Positions 17,172 to 27,084 are shown, counted from the stretch's first letter. The stretch: 64,000 nt of DNA from JABDMH01 sp965222645 (GCA_965222645.1 OZ244968.1:2790001-2854000), one strand, 5' to 3'. Notes: generated by a model not told the origin, from the sequence alone. Numbers and translations: made by a program.

Positions 17172-18491
17172 TCATGAGATATTAAGGTCCAGATCGGCCA
17201 ACATTTGCAGGTAAGATCCCGCAAAAGTAGTTATGTCAGAAAAATCGAGTCTTGCGAAATTTGGAGCAAGTTTCTCATATTTCGGCTTCCAGGACACGGC
17301 TATCCGGCTTACGGCCTCCCTTATCTCTTCCTTATTTAATTTACCGTCTTTTACAAAGCCTGTAGCAAACCCCAGATCTTCAAAAAAACCGGACTCTGTG
17401 ATTTGATAATAGAGCAATAAGAAATCCGTGTCCGGCTCGGGTAAACTATAATTAAAAAGCGCATGTCCTGCAATATATCCGGGTATAGAAAGTGCCACCT
17501 CATCATATTCGTTTTCTTTGTACCACAACATATTGGGAAGTTCATTCGTAATAATATCCCGAAATTTTTGATGATTTGTTGTTGACAACACACCAAATGT
17601 GGAAATTGTACGATAAAACTCTTCTTTGATTTTTTTATCATCCCTCTTCTGCAATGATCTCAATTCTTTGATCAACTGATGATTCTTCTGCTGACTGTTC
17701 ATTCCGTCTTCGGCAAAAAAAGAGCGGTGCATACGCTCGAACGCTTCCATCGTATAGCCCTCTGGTCTCACTAAGAAGTCGAGTCTGTAAACTGTATCTA
17801 AAAGCATATAAGTGATACCACCCGGATATTGTACTGGATTTAAATTTCCCCTCTTTATGTGGTTTAATACAGTCTCGATTTTATTTCTAAAAAACCGTAA
17901 TTTAATTTCTTTTTCATCCTCATCCAGATTAATAATATGGCTGGTATTTGTAGGATATAAGGATGAAAATTCTTCTACCAATAGGTCATCCTGCTTATCT
18001 GCCGCAAGCGCGATCTCTTTGAGACCATAATACAATTTGTAGGGTGAAGCATCGGCAGTAATGCTGTCAAAAAGTATCGATATATTAGTTTTATCATCCA
18101 GGCAATACCGGCCAAATTTGAGATCATAATTACGTTCGATCATGCGGCGCATCACGCCAATATTGAGTTCCTCAGCACGAGCAATCAAACATTCTGCTCT
18201 GAATGTTTCTTCATTAGCAAAACCGGTAAGTTTTTTTGATCCTTGATATATCGAAAACGAAATTTTATCTTCTTCGACTGAATACGATAAATTACTTTTG
18301 TGCTCATCCGATAAATATTCTAAAAAATACTTAAACGAGAGGAAGTACTTTCCTTCTTCAAAATAATCCACAGCCAAATCCCAATCATCATATTTTTCCT
18401 CAGATTTGTAGCCGTCCGTGTACCGCCCAAACTCAATATTGGGTAGATCTTGAGGTGTATCTGCACTAAATAACCTGGAGAAAAAACTCAT
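17172..18491 (-). CDS. conserved-looking hypothetical protein, operon partner of the S1C protease
   Basis: This is a 439-residue soluble protein with no signal peptide or membrane helix and no motif I can name. The N-terminal segment (DDWDLAVDYFEEGKYFLSFK) and the middle segment (YKLYYGLKEIALAADKQDDL) read like YbjN/CesT-type alpha-beta units. The latter resembles the C-terminal domain of the adjacent protease. The remainder is mostly helical and charged. The start ATG (18491) is firm; the stop is 1 bp from the protease ATG, so the pair is co-translated. A chaperone, adaptor or regulator of the protease is a reasonable inference but unproven. Confidence 0.85.
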   Translation of the reverse strand: MSFFSRLFSADTPQDLPNIEFGRYTDGYKSEEKYDDWDLAVDYFEEGKYFLSFKYFLEYLSDEHKSNLSYSVEEDKISFSIYQGSKKLTGFANEETFRAECLIARAEELNIGVMRRMIERNYDLKFGRYCLDDKTNISILFDSITADASPYKLYYGLKEIALAADKQDDLLVEEFSSLYPTNTSHIINLDEDEKEIKLRFFRNKIETVLNHIKRGNLNPVQYPGGITYMLLDTVYRLDFLVRPEGYTMEAFERMHRSFFAEDGMNSQQKNHQLIKELRSLQKRDDKKIKEEFYRTISTFGVLSTTNHQKFRDIITNELPNMLWYKENEYDEVALSIPGYIAGHALFNYSLPEPDTDFLLLYYQITESGFFEDLGFATGFVKDGKLNKEEIREAVSRIAVSWKPKYEKLAPNFARLDFSDITTFAGSYLQMLADLDLNIS

Positions 18492-18565
18492 GACACCGTG
18501 TAAACTTTCATTGGTTGCTGGGGGAAAAATAATACTTTTAATTGACGCCTAAGTACATAAGTAAT

Positions 18566-19567
18566 ATGACAAGTGACTTCTTTTGTCACGTAGACATACC
18601 AGAAAGCGGTTTCGAGATAGAACCGGAGCATAAAGTCCTCTGCATAGGTTCTTGTTTTTCTGACCATATCGGTCACTTCTTTGAAAAGAACAAGTTCAAC
18701 TGTCTGACTAATCCACTTGGCATCGTATATAATCCGGTCTCAATCTTTAAGCTGCTCGAAAGTGCAATAGCTGATCAAAGTGCCTCCCACTCTCACTTGC
18801 TAGTGAATCACAACGACCTCTGGCACAGCCTTATGCATCATGGTCGGTTTTCTCAGCCTGACCGTGACGTCCTGATCCGGAAAATAGATAATGCAGCCAG
18901 CAAGACCAGGGAATGTCTATTGGGGGCAAACTACCTTTTCATCACTTTGGGATCCGCCCATGCTTTCATCCATAAAGAAAACGGGTCAATTGTCACCAAT
19001 TGTCATAAAATAGAATCGCCCCTCTTTGAGAAAATCCTCATCGGGCAATCGCAGATCAAGACGTCTCTTGATCAGCTCTATGAGCTGACAATCAAGTTAA
19101 ATCCAACGCTAAGATTTGTTATCACTGTAAGCCCGGTAAGATATCTCCGGGATGGCCTTATCGAAAATAATAAAAGCAAAGCCAGGCTCATTGCAGCTGC
19201 GCATGATTTCTGTAACACACACCACGAAGCATTCTATTTTCCAGCATATGAGATCGTTATCGACGAACTCCGTGATTATCGCTTTTTTAAGGATGACCGC
19301 GCACACCCCACAGATGAAGCCGTGAGCTACGTCCTTAGCAAATTCACCCAAACAATGCTTAGCAACGTATCCAGGCAGAAGGTCAAAATCATGTCAGATC
19401 TTAATAAATCTCTTGAGCATAGGCCGCATCACTCCAAAAGTTTGGAATATTATCGCTTTCTAAAACAGGTCCTGGAAAAAATGGATAATATTTCCAATGA
19501 ATTTCCAGACATTAAATTTGCAAAAGAAAGGGAAATAATAGGAATAAAGCTATCCGATTTTAAATAA
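18566..19567 (+). CDS. GSCFA domain protein
   Basis: The family is named after its GSCFA motif, here CIGSCFSDHIG with GSCFS at about residues 28-32, followed by the N-rich NPLGIVYNP segment. FITLGSAHAF and ITVSPVRYLRDG are also typical, as are the late YFPAYEIVIDELRDYRFF and RAHPTDEAV, consistent with an SGNH-hydrolase-like (GDSL-type) fold. The length is 333 residues from ATG at 18566; a TTG 24 bp upstream is less likely. No signal peptide is seen, so it is probably cytosolic. The enzymatic substrate is unknown for this family. The 3' end overlaps the convergent amidohydrolase gene by 18 bp. Confidence 0.93.
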   Translation: MTSDFFCHVDIPESGFEIEPEHKVLCIGSCFSDHIGHFFEKNKFNCLTNPLGIVYNPVSIFKLLESAIADQSASHSHLLVNHNDLWHSLMHHGRFSQPDRDVLIRKIDNAASKTRECLLGANYLFITLGSAHAFIHKENGSIVTNCHKIESPLFEKILIGQSQIKTSLDQLYELTIKLNPTLRFVITVSPVRYLRDGLIENNKSKARLIAAAHDFCNTHHEAFYFPAYEIVIDELRDYRFFKDDRAHPTDEAVSYVLSKFTQTMLSNVSRQKVKIMSDLNKSLEHRPHHSKSLEYYRFLKQVLEKMDNISNEFPDIKFAKEREIIGIKLSDFK

Positions 19568-20728
19568 TTTGCTGGAAAAATCAATTCTGTTTTCGGAATT
19601 GAGAGAAATTAAGTTAAGGCCCGGTTTTTTATTCACCTCAATTGTGCCAAAAACATGGCCCTGACCCAAAGCTTGTGCCCCATTTGTCGTTGCCCATGAC
19701 AATAATTGTTCGTCCGGGATATGCGGGAAGTGCTTACGTATAGTTTTTATCTCTTCCAAAATACACAATTGCCAGTTTGATGCAAGGCTGTCTGTACCCA
19801 AACACATCTTTACACCATTCCGGATAAAAATGTCATAATCAGGCAATCTGTCTTCAATATAGATATTCGCATTGGGGCAGGAGACCCAAAAGCATTTATC
19901 GCTCCATTTCTCTGTGTCCAAAATATTTTGTTCGGTAGTAAAAGTGTTGTGCACGAAGAGATTATTGCATTCTGGATCTAACTGTTGCAATGAGTAATAA
20001 ATCGAGTTGTTTCCATAGGCCAGAAAATGAGAAAATGAGAATCCAAAATTTTGAAATAATTCTATGAGATCACCCGTTTTGTGAAAAAACATTTCATCTT
20101 CCGATGCGGTTTCCTGATTGTGTATACTCACACTGCCTTCTGAGTTATTGCTACTCCGAATCATTTGAAACAAATCAGAGCTAACCGAATAGGGAGCATG
20201 TGGTACCATACTTTTTTTATGACCAGCCGACACTGCAATTTGATCAAATACGCGCCTGTAGTCCCTGAATTTCTCTGATGCTAAAGCTGGCTGCATAAAA
20301 TCAAACATTTCAACAAACGAGTAGTAAAATATTTCGCTTGTTTCTTTTGTATCAATAGTATCAACCCTGTTGCAGATGTCTCCCACCGCAACGATGCCGT
20401 TGCTCGACATTTCCCGGTCTGCACCGATTATTGCATCATTGATCCTGGAGGGATCAGCTTCGCGCTGAGAAACAATGCCCTCAATAAATTTTACCAGTCC
20501 CGTGCCTGATTCAATTGCACCCTTCATATGTGACAGCTCAAGATGGCAGTGTGTATTTACAAACCCGGGAACAAGTGCACCAGATAATTTTTGCTGAGAT
20601 GCACTATCGTGCTGATCGCTATCGTCAATGGTCAGTATCCTTCCCTCGTCGTCAATTACGACCACCTTGCCGGTCTTGTAGCCTCCACCTTGCAAAAGAA
20701 AGTCAGGATTTAATTTTCGGAAAGTCAT
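19550..20728 (-). CDS. amidohydrolase family protein (deaminase-like)
   Basis: This is a metal-dependent hydrolase of the cytosine-deaminase/aminofutalosine-deaminase-like group, 392 residues from ATG at 20728; a TTG 18 bp upstream is an alternative. The metal site HCHLELSH holds H60 and H62. Later come VPHAPYSVS, the metal His in SIHNQE, FVHNT, and the metal Asp in CLGTDSLASN; the end GTIEVNKKPGLNLI is the usual composite beta-sandwich return. It could deaminate a purine-like compound (for example in the futalosine menaquinone route), but no residue fixes the substrate. It is convergent with the GSCFA gene. Confidence 0.9.
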   Translation of the reverse strand: MTFRKLNPDFLLQGGGYKTGKVVVIDDEGRILTIDDSDQHDSASQQKLSGALVPGFVNTHCHLELSHMKGAIESGTGLVKFIEGIVSQREADPSRINDAIIGADREMSSNGIVAVGDICNRVDTIDTKETSEIFYYSFVEMFDFMQPALASEKFRDYRRVFDQIAVSAGHKKSMVPHAPYSVSSDLFQMIRSSNNSEGSVSIHNQETASEDEMFFHKTGDLIELFQNFGFSFSHFLAYGNNSIYYSLQQLDPECNNLFVHNTFTTEQNILDTEKWSDKCFWVSCPNANIYIEDRLPDYDIFIRNGVKMCLGTDSLASNWQLCILEEIKTIRKHFPHIPDEQLLSWATTNGAQALGQGHVFGTIEVNKKPGLNLISLNSENRIDFSSKLFKIG

Positions 20729-20824
20729 TAATGATGTGGTGGTCAACTATTAAATTAAATAGACCTGAAAAGTAAAAAATTGTGATCTCCTTCTTCCGAA
20801 AATCAAAAACATAAAGAAAAAAGA

Positions 20825-21328
20825 CTATACTCTAAACATCTTGAGGAAACTTCCGACAAACCAATCGGGATCGGTGGAGAGAAGTGATTCCAGAGTGGCA
20901 TCGGCTTTTCTTGAGAAATATTTAATGTCTTTTAGGACATCACAAAATTCTGTCGATTCAGGACATAGGGCCTCTACGTGTTCGTACTCCGCCATCAGAT
21001 TGAGCAGTGGGTCAAGCTCCTCGCGCCGTCTGTGAATGACAACCTGCCTGAAAATCTTATACATGTCTTTTTCGGCAGTATAATATTCCTTCCGGCAGCC
21101 ATCCATACACTCTTTATAAATGAGATTCCACTCGACAAGAGTTTTCAAATTCATGCACGCATTTCCCCTGGATATTTCCAAATTTTGCATGATATGATCG
21201 GTACAAAGTGGTTTTGCTGAAGTAAGTAGCAAGGCGTGGATCTGCCCCATGGTGCGATTTATTCCCCAGCTGGTGCTGATGTCACCCCACTTTTTAATAA
21301 AATTCGATCTCTTCTCCTGAAAATTCAT
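20825..21328 (-). CDS. GbsR/MarR-type transcriptional regulator
   Basis: This is a winged-helix DNA-binding protein of 167 residues. The GbsR-like start WGINRTMGQIHALLLTSAKPL is followed by the recognition helix region (MQNLEISRGNACMNLKTLVEW) and the wing (LIYKECMDGCRKEYYTAEKD). The C-terminal half is helical, as in dimerising members. Its ATG overlaps the gcvT stop (ATGA), so it is translated with glycine-cleavage T protein. In Bacillus the family senses choline or glycine betaine; the ligand here is not predictable. Confidence 0.9.
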   Translation of the reverse strand: MNFQEKRSNFIKKWGDISTSWGINRTMGQIHALLLTSAKPLCTDHIMQNLEISRGNACMNLKTLVEWNLIYKECMDGCRKEYYTAEKDMYKIFRQVVIHRRREELDPLLNLMAEYEHVEALCPESTEFCDVLKDIKYFSRKADATLESLLSTDPDWFVGSFLKMFRV

Positions 21329-22431
21329 TTTTTATAAAAAGGCATTTTGCAAATGCTGGCTCCAACTTTTTTTCTTCCCGCAACAAAATTTATCCGATTA
21401 CCGGGTTTTGCATACTGTTTACTTACATAACCCATGCCAATCGGAACCTCCAAACTCGGACTAAATGTCCCCGAAGTCACGATACCAATTTCGTTTCCAT
21501 CTTCATCCTCGATCTTGTATCCCTTTCTCGGTACTCTTCTGTCTTCTGTAGTAAAACCCACGAGCTTCCTTTTTATGCCCTCTATTTTCTGGGTTTTTAG
21601 CCAGTCTATTCCCACAAAGTCATTTTTCTGCAACTTAGTGATCCAAGACAGACCAGCCTCAAGTGGTGATGTGTGATCGTCAATATCGTTTCCATAAAGG
21701 CAAAATCCCATTTCCAATCGCAACGTATCTCTAGCACCCAAGCCCGCTGGTTTCAACGTCTTTTCATCCGATTTGTTTAGCAGGGCATTCCAAATCTTTA
21801 GAATTTCATCATTATTTCCATAAAGCTCATAACCACCGGAACCTGTGTAACCAGTTGCAGAAACTATAATGTTTTGACAACCTGCAACTTCACCTTTTTC
21901 AAAGGTATAGTACTTGATTTTATCAATTTTCAGATTCGTATGTTGGCTCAGGATGTCAGTGGCCAGAGGGCCCTGGAGTGCGAGTAGCCCACACTGGTGT
22001 GAAATATCGATAACGCGCGAATCAAAGGAGTTGTTTTTATTTATCCATGTCAGGCCTTTTTCGATGTTGCCAGCATTGACGACGAGCATAAACGCACGCT
22101 CACCTTCCTCGCATTGATCTTCACCCAACCGGTAGACCAACAGATCATCGACAATGCCTCCATCTTCGTTAGGCATGCATGAGTATTGGGCCTCTCCGGG
22201 ATCGAGCACAGAAGCATCATTGCTGGTCACGTACTGCACAAGGTCAAGGGCATCTTTCCCTTTCACAATAAATTCACCCATGTGAGAGACATCAAACAGA
22301 CCAGCCCGATTTCTAACAAAATCGTGTTCCTCCGAGACCGAGGTATATTGAAGGGGCATGGTATAACCTGCAAAGTTCGTCATCTTTGCACCCAGGGCCC
22401 GGTGAACTTCTGTAAGTGGAGTCTTCTTCAT
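21325..22431 (-). CDS. gcvT: aminomethyltransferase (glycine cleavage system T protein)
   Basis: GcvT transfers the aminomethyl carbon from H-protein to tetrahydrofolate, releasing ammonia. The protein has 368 residues from ATG at 22431 (the family has about 360-375); an upstream in-frame start at 22452 adds seven unconserved residues. Motifs are FAGYTMPLQY, FDVSHMGEF, GGIVDDLLVY (with the conserved Asp), ATGYTGSGGYELY, GLGARDTLRLEMG and a C-terminal GTFSPSLEVPIGMGYV. The gene order is a HEAT-cyclophilin gene, then gcvT, then the gbsR-like gene on the minus strand. gcvH and gcvP are not nearby. No glycine riboswitch was recognised upstream. Confidence 0.97.
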   Translation of the reverse strand: MKKTPLTEVHRALGAKMTNFAGYTMPLQYTSVSEEHDFVRNRAGLFDVSHMGEFIVKGKDALDLVQYVTSNDASVLDPGEAQYSCMPNEDGGIVDDLLVYRLGEDQCEEGERAFMLVVNAGNIEKGLTWINKNNSFDSRVIDISHQCGLLALQGPLATDILSQHTNLKIDKIKYYTFEKGEVAGCQNIIVSATGYTGSGGYELYGNNDEILKIWNALLNKSDEKTLKPAGLGARDTLRLEMGFCLYGNDIDDHTSPLEAGLSWITKLQKNDFVGIDWLKTQKIEGIKRKLVGFTTEDRRVPRKGYKIEDEDGNEIGIVTSGTFSPSLEVPIGMGYVSKQYAKPGNRINFVAGRKKVGASICKMPFYKK

Positions 22432-22448
22432 AATCGCAATTCTACAAA

Positions 22449-24473
22449 TCATTGTATGGCCTGAGGCTCAACCATCTTAATATGTTGAATAACATCACCC
22501 ATCTTCGTCTCGTAGACCACATCGATCCCTGAAATGACCTTGCCAAATAACGAATATTGACCATCGAGGTGTGGTGTACTATTTTGGGTGATAAACCATT
22601 GTGCGCTTTCAGTATTCTTTCCGGCTGAAGCCATCCCAATGTAGCCCGGACCTTCGTAGTAAAATGGCCCGACTTCCGACCGAATGCTGTAATCCAGGCT
22701 GCCATAGCCATCGCCTCTATTGCAACCACCTTGTATCACAAAGCCGGGAACCACCCTGTGAATCGGCTTCTCAGCATAATAATTTACATTGACAAGGTCT
22801 ACAAAATTCGCCACTGTTGCCGGAGCATGTTCTGGATATAATTTTATAACAATTTTACCCTGGTTTGTCTGGATTTCTGCCTCCATATCATCGGGAGCCT
22901 GATCTAAAGTGGACCAATCTACCGGATGCGTATATCTAAAATCACTTTGGGGATCATAAACGATTCCAGTCAGTTCAGCCTGTTTCTGCCGCAGGGGGAT
23001 AATAGCCTCAATGTCCCTTGGCATTTGCAATTGCCCGATTGCCTGGTCTAATACAGCAGAAAGATCATGTCCATAAGGTGTCAAATCCAGATCTAAAATC
23101 CCGCTTGTAATTTCAACCATAGCCACATCCCCCGATTGTAATGTAGTGATCAAATGATCAATGACCTCCTTTCGTATCGAATTCTTAAGTCGGGTAAATT
23201 TGGGCGATAAAGCAATGTTTACCAAAGCCTCGGTGCAGGCCGTCTTTATCACCTGATCGTCGTTTGCCTTCTTCTGAGCAATAATGTAACTCGCCCGGTG
23301 AGTCTCTTCACCTAATGCTTTGACGACGGCAGCCTTTTCATAAACGTTGCTGGTTCTCCGGTATCGTTGCATCAGAAAATCACTGTTCATACGGGCGAAC
23401 ATGGCATTACCCGGAGGAATGTACCTGCTCACTGCGTGAAGCAGTGGAATCTTTACCTGCCAGGGAAAATTACCCAGGGAGAGATTCATAAATGTACGCC
23501 AGTATCTGGAGCTTCCGTGTTGCAGCATGATATCTGCAGCTGTCGAACTCACTGCGATGTTGGGGTCGTACAATGCCTTTTGTATTTTTTGGCGGTGGGT
23601 TGCAAAATTTTGACCCCCCAATGCTCTGAGCGAAGCACATTTCAATCTAAAATCATCACTAGTGAGAGACTGACTCACTTTTGCGATTCCATCAGCACCT
23701 GTTTTTATAAGCGCTGCGGGCAAAATCGCCTTGATATCTCCATCCGGTAGATTAGAGTAAATCAACTCGAGGATATCTTTTTGACTCTCAAGAGAGACAT
23801 TTGCCCTGGCTAGATAATGAGCTGCCAAATGGTGTATGCCTTGCGGGAGATCCGGCTTGGCAAGTAATTCCACCATCCGCCGCGTGCCTGAAGAATCAAC
23901 GATCCCCCTCGTCATGTAACGGAAAATAGCACGGGCCTGTCCTGTGAGCAAGTGATTGTCCTCATCGCGATAAGTGGTAGCACTGCTGAGCAATGGGAGG
24001 CTGGAAGGCGCTCCACATTTCCCGATAGCTTCCAGGATAATTGAGCTGAGAGGGCTATTTACTTCTACGGAATCATGATCTTGAAATGCCTCGATCAGAT
24101 GCCGTTCAGCACTGCCATGACCGATTTGTCCCAGTGCGTAGGCTGCCCCCTCTCTCACCTTGTAAACGGGGTCGCGCAGCAGCGGAATCAAATCATTTAT
24201 TGCAGAAGAGTCACGCAAGGTGCCAAATGCCAGGGAGGCAAGATATCGGTATGTGGGGTCTCGATGTCTAAAAAATGCAATCAAGGAATCAGACTGAAGG
24301 CGATCCTGGAACTCATAGATTTTGCGTGCGATCGTATCATTCAAACTGACATTCACCTCCCGCAGGATTATGTCCTGCACCTCACCTAGTTCCTCCCCGC
24401 CACATGAAATAAAGACGAAAGGCAAAACGACAAGGCAAACATTGAATAAAAAAGATAAAAAAGATCTCTTCAA
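22449..24473 (-). CDS. lipoprotein with HEAT repeats fused to a cyclophilin peptidyl-prolyl isomerase
   Basis: The protein has 674 residues. A lipoprotein signal ends at FVFISC (Cys about 24). Residues about 55-480 are HEAT-like helical repeats (INDLIPLLRDPVYKVREGAA, YALGQIG, KCASLRALGG). Residues about 530-674 form a cyclophilin domain (IVIKLYPEHAPATVANFVDL, HRVVPGFVIQGG, AQWFITQNSTPHLDGQYSLF), retaining the catalytic-type Arg, Phe, Gln and His. The combination suggests an envelope folding factor with its own client-binding scaffold. It starts at TTG (24473). It is 17 bp upstream of gcvT on the same strand and may be cotranscribed by chance. Confidence 0.93.
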   Translation of the reverse strand: MKRSFLSFLFNVCLVVLPFVFISCGGEELGEVQDIILREVNVSLNDTIARKIYEFQDRLQSDSLIAFFRHRDPTYRYLASLAFGTLRDSSAINDLIPLLRDPVYKVREGAAYALGQIGHGSAERHLIEAFQDHDSVEVNSPLSSIILEAIGKCGAPSSLPLLSSATTYRDEDNHLLTGQARAIFRYMTRGIVDSSGTRRMVELLAKPDLPQGIHHLAAHYLARANVSLESQKDILELIYSNLPDGDIKAILPAALIKTGADGIAKVSQSLTSDDFRLKCASLRALGGQNFATHRQKIQKALYDPNIAVSSTAADIMLQHGSSRYWRTFMNLSLGNFPWQVKIPLLHAVSRYIPPGNAMFARMNSDFLMQRYRRTSNVYEKAAVVKALGEETHRASYIIAQKKANDDQVIKTACTEALVNIALSPKFTRLKNSIRKEVIDHLITTLQSGDVAMVEITSGILDLDLTPYGHDLSAVLDQAIGQLQMPRDIEAIIPLRQKQAELTGIVYDPQSDFRYTHPVDWSTLDQAPDDMEAEIQTNQGKIVIKLYPEHAPATVANFVDLVNVNYYAEKPIHRVVPGFVIQGGCNRGDGYGSLDYSIRSEVGPFYYEGPGYIGMASAGKNTESAQWFITQNSTPHLDGQYSLFGKVISGIDVVYETKMGDVIQHIKMVEPQAIQ

Positions 24474-24582
24474 GCTCCTGAAGGTTTAGGTTTATTGTGC
24501 AATTACCATCAATATCAGTGTCAAATCCGAAACCACTGAGACGACTCAAAGATATGATCCTGCGTGCACAAAACTGGAGACA

Positions 24583-27084
24583 TTAAAAAAATTCGTTTTC
24601 ATCCTCACTGTCGAAGGTTTCCGGTTTGTTGAGTGGATGCAAATTGTCATACTCTTCACAATCAATGGAAATATTTAAATCTCCGGGTGGTTTGTAAAAT
24701 TTTGCATTTTTATCAAAATCGGCCTCCTTATCGGCCTCGAGTCTTTTGATTAAATCTATAAAAACGGGTCTGGCCATCACCGATCCCTGGCCATTTTGCA
24801 AGTCTCTAAACCGGATCCAGCGATCCTCACCCCCTACCCAGGTTCCAACAACCAGGCTGGGTGTTATCCCCATAAACCATCCATCGGAATGATTTTGAGT
24901 GGTCCCTGTTTTGCCTCCAACCTCGGAGGTGAGCTCATGCGAACCTCCCCTACCTCTCAATGCATTTTTGAGCATATCGACGATCACATAATTGGCATGT
25001 GACTGAAGGGCTTGCTCCTCATTTGGTACGGATCTATAAATCACCTTGCCGTTTTTGTCTTCTATTTGTTTGATAAAGGAAGGTTTGATAAATACCCCAT
25101 TGTTAGCAAAAGCTGCATAGGCACCAGTCATTTCATATAGAGAAATATCGGCCGACCCCAAACACAAGGATGGAACAGGAGGCAACTTTCTCTGATCCAC
25201 TCCCATATTTCCTGCCAATGTTCTGACCGGTTCTACATCCCCGATCTGTTTCATAAGGTATACCGAGACCGTATTCTTTGATTCACGGAGGCCTTCATAC
25301 AACGTGATGGGCTCCGCAGCGTACTCGCCATCAGAATTCTTCGGCGACCAATCATCCTGCATGTGAAAATTACCCTCTCCTTTGCTAATCGTGTATTGTA
25401 TATCGTAGATCTTAGAACAAGGGGAAATACCCTGGAAAGCGATTGCAGTAGCATACACAAACGGTTTAAATGTAGATCCAACTTGTCTACTGGTATGGAT
25501 GTGATCATGCTGGAAATACTTTAGATTAATTCCGCCCACCCAGGCCTTAATATGCCCTGTGCGTGGATCCACGGCGAGGATCCCGGTCTGCAGGTGTTTT
25601 CGATGATATTTTATGGAGTCGAGGGGACTAAGCGTTGTATCTTTTTCAAAATGCTCATTTTCATATGTAAATACACGCATTTTTGTTTTTTTCTCAAATT
25701 CTTGCTTAACTCGTTTTTGAAAATCACCCCATGATTTGAGCAGATTTTTTCCTTCCTCATGTTTTACTACGCGTCGATACAGGTCTCTTTGTTTTTTTGA
25801 AATGTACTTTTTAAGCAACATCTCCGACAAATACTCTCGGTTCTTTGATTGTTTTTCGATTCTGACCAAATCAATATCTGAAAACTCGTGATCAAAGATT
25901 TTATTGAATTTTTGCCGTACGGTATCAAATTCATTTCTACGCAAGCTCCTGTAGCGCTCAGTATTTCTAATTTGCGCCTTCAAATTGTCCATTTTGATAT
26001 CGACGAGGGACTCGTCTTCATCATATTCCCACGGATCTTCCCGGATGATGTTCCAGTGGCGAAAGAACCTCTTCTGCAGGCTTCTCATGTGTTTGACCAT
26101 TGCTGTCTCAGCGTGCTCTTGAATGCGGTGATCTATTGTCGTATAGATTCGTAAGCCATCACTATCCATCCGGTAAGGTGTACCATCTGGCTTGAGATTC
26201 TCTTTTCGTGCCAGGATTTTCTTGAGCTCCTTGCGCATTTCCATCCGGAAATACGGTGCCAACCCGATGTTATGGGACGATTTTTGAAAATTAGACATAT
26301 CAATGGGTAGCGCTTTTAATGAATCGTAGGATTCGGTACTTAAATATCCCAGTTTTTCCATCTGTTTCAGCACTACCATCCTGCGCTGAGCAACAAGTTC
26401 GGGTCTGCGATTGGGGTTGTACAGTGATGGATTCTTGAGCATTCCGATCAGCATAGCTGCTTCTTCGATGGTAAGATCTTTCTGATCTTTGCCAAAATAT
26501 GTTTCGGCAGCGGCCTGTATCCCATGTGAATAATTCAAAAAATCAAAGTGATTGAGGTACATGGCAATGATCTCTTCCTTCGTATAGCTGCGTTCTAGTT
26601 TTACCGCAGTGATCCACTCCTTAAATTTTTGAATCGATCGCTCGGCAATATTTCGGGCAGGCCGGTCTGTATAAAGCAACTTCGCCATTTGCTGACTAAT
26701 AGTACTTCCTCCGCCTGAGGTCCCGCTCCGCAGTAAGATGGATTTGACAAGCACCCTACCAAGAGCCCTAAAATCAATTCCGGAATGCTTATAAAACCTT
26801 TTGTCCTCCGTGGCAATGAGTGCCTTGATCAAGTGAGGAGAAATATTTTGAAAATCGATCGGGACTCTGTTTTCCAGGTAATATCTCCCGAGAACAGTCA
26901 TATCTGATGTATAGACTTCAGAGGCTTCATATTCGGAGGGATTTTCCAATTGCTCAAATGTGGGAAGATCACCAAATGAGAGTCCGATAAATAACAGGGC
27001 AATGCCCACAATCCCAGCGATAGTCAACATCCAAATTCCTTTGACAATTTTCGTCGGAATACGATCTGAATCTTTGAATATCAT
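24583..27084 (-). CDS. penicillin-binding protein 1A, bifunctional glycosyltransferase/transpeptidase
   Basis: This class A PBP polymerises and cross-links peptidoglycan at the inner membrane. It has 833 residues from ATG at 27084; a TTG 33 bp upstream is possible. One N-terminal helix (about 18-40) is followed by the GT51 domain with EDKRFYKHSGID (catalytic Glu) and GGGSTISQQMAKLL. The transpeptidase domain shows STFKPF (SxxK serine), ESKNTV (SxN) and GGKTGTT (KTG). A charged insert of about 150 residues, rich in Lys/Arg/Glu, sits between the two domains. The tail is acidic. Its start is 51 bp upstream of the aroB stop on the same strand; no operon link is evident. Confidence 0.96.
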   Translation of the reverse strand: MIFKDSDRIPTKIVKGIWMLTIAGIVGIALLFIGLSFGDLPTFEQLENPSEYEASEVYTSDMTVLGRYYLENRVPIDFQNISPHLIKALIATEDKRFYKHSGIDFRALGRVLVKSILLRSGTSGGGSTISQQMAKLLYTDRPARNIAERSIQKFKEWITAVKLERSYTKEEIIAMYLNHFDFLNYSHGIQAAAETYFGKDQKDLTIEEAAMLIGMLKNPSLYNPNRRPELVAQRRMVVLKQMEKLGYLSTESYDSLKALPIDMSNFQKSSHNIGLAPYFRMEMRKELKKILARKENLKPDGTPYRMDSDGLRIYTTIDHRIQEHAETAMVKHMRSLQKRFFRHWNIIREDPWEYDEDESLVDIKMDNLKAQIRNTERYRSLRRNEFDTVRQKFNKIFDHEFSDIDLVRIEKQSKNREYLSEMLLKKYISKKQRDLYRRVVKHEEGKNLLKSWGDFQKRVKQEFEKKTKMRVFTYENEHFEKDTTLSPLDSIKYHRKHLQTGILAVDPRTGHIKAWVGGINLKYFQHDHIHTSRQVGSTFKPFVYATAIAFQGISPCSKIYDIQYTISKGEGNFHMQDDWSPKNSDGEYAAEPITLYEGLRESKNTVSVYLMKQIGDVEPVRTLAGNMGVDQRKLPPVPSLCLGSADISLYEMTGAYAAFANNGVFIKPSFIKQIEDKNGKVIYRSVPNEEQALQSHANYVIVDMLKNALRGRGGSHELTSEVGGKTGTTQNHSDGWFMGITPSLVVGTWVGGEDRWIRFRDLQNGQGSVMARPVFIDLIKRLEADKEADFDKNAKFYKPPGDLNISIDCEEYDNLHPLNKPETFDSEDENEFF

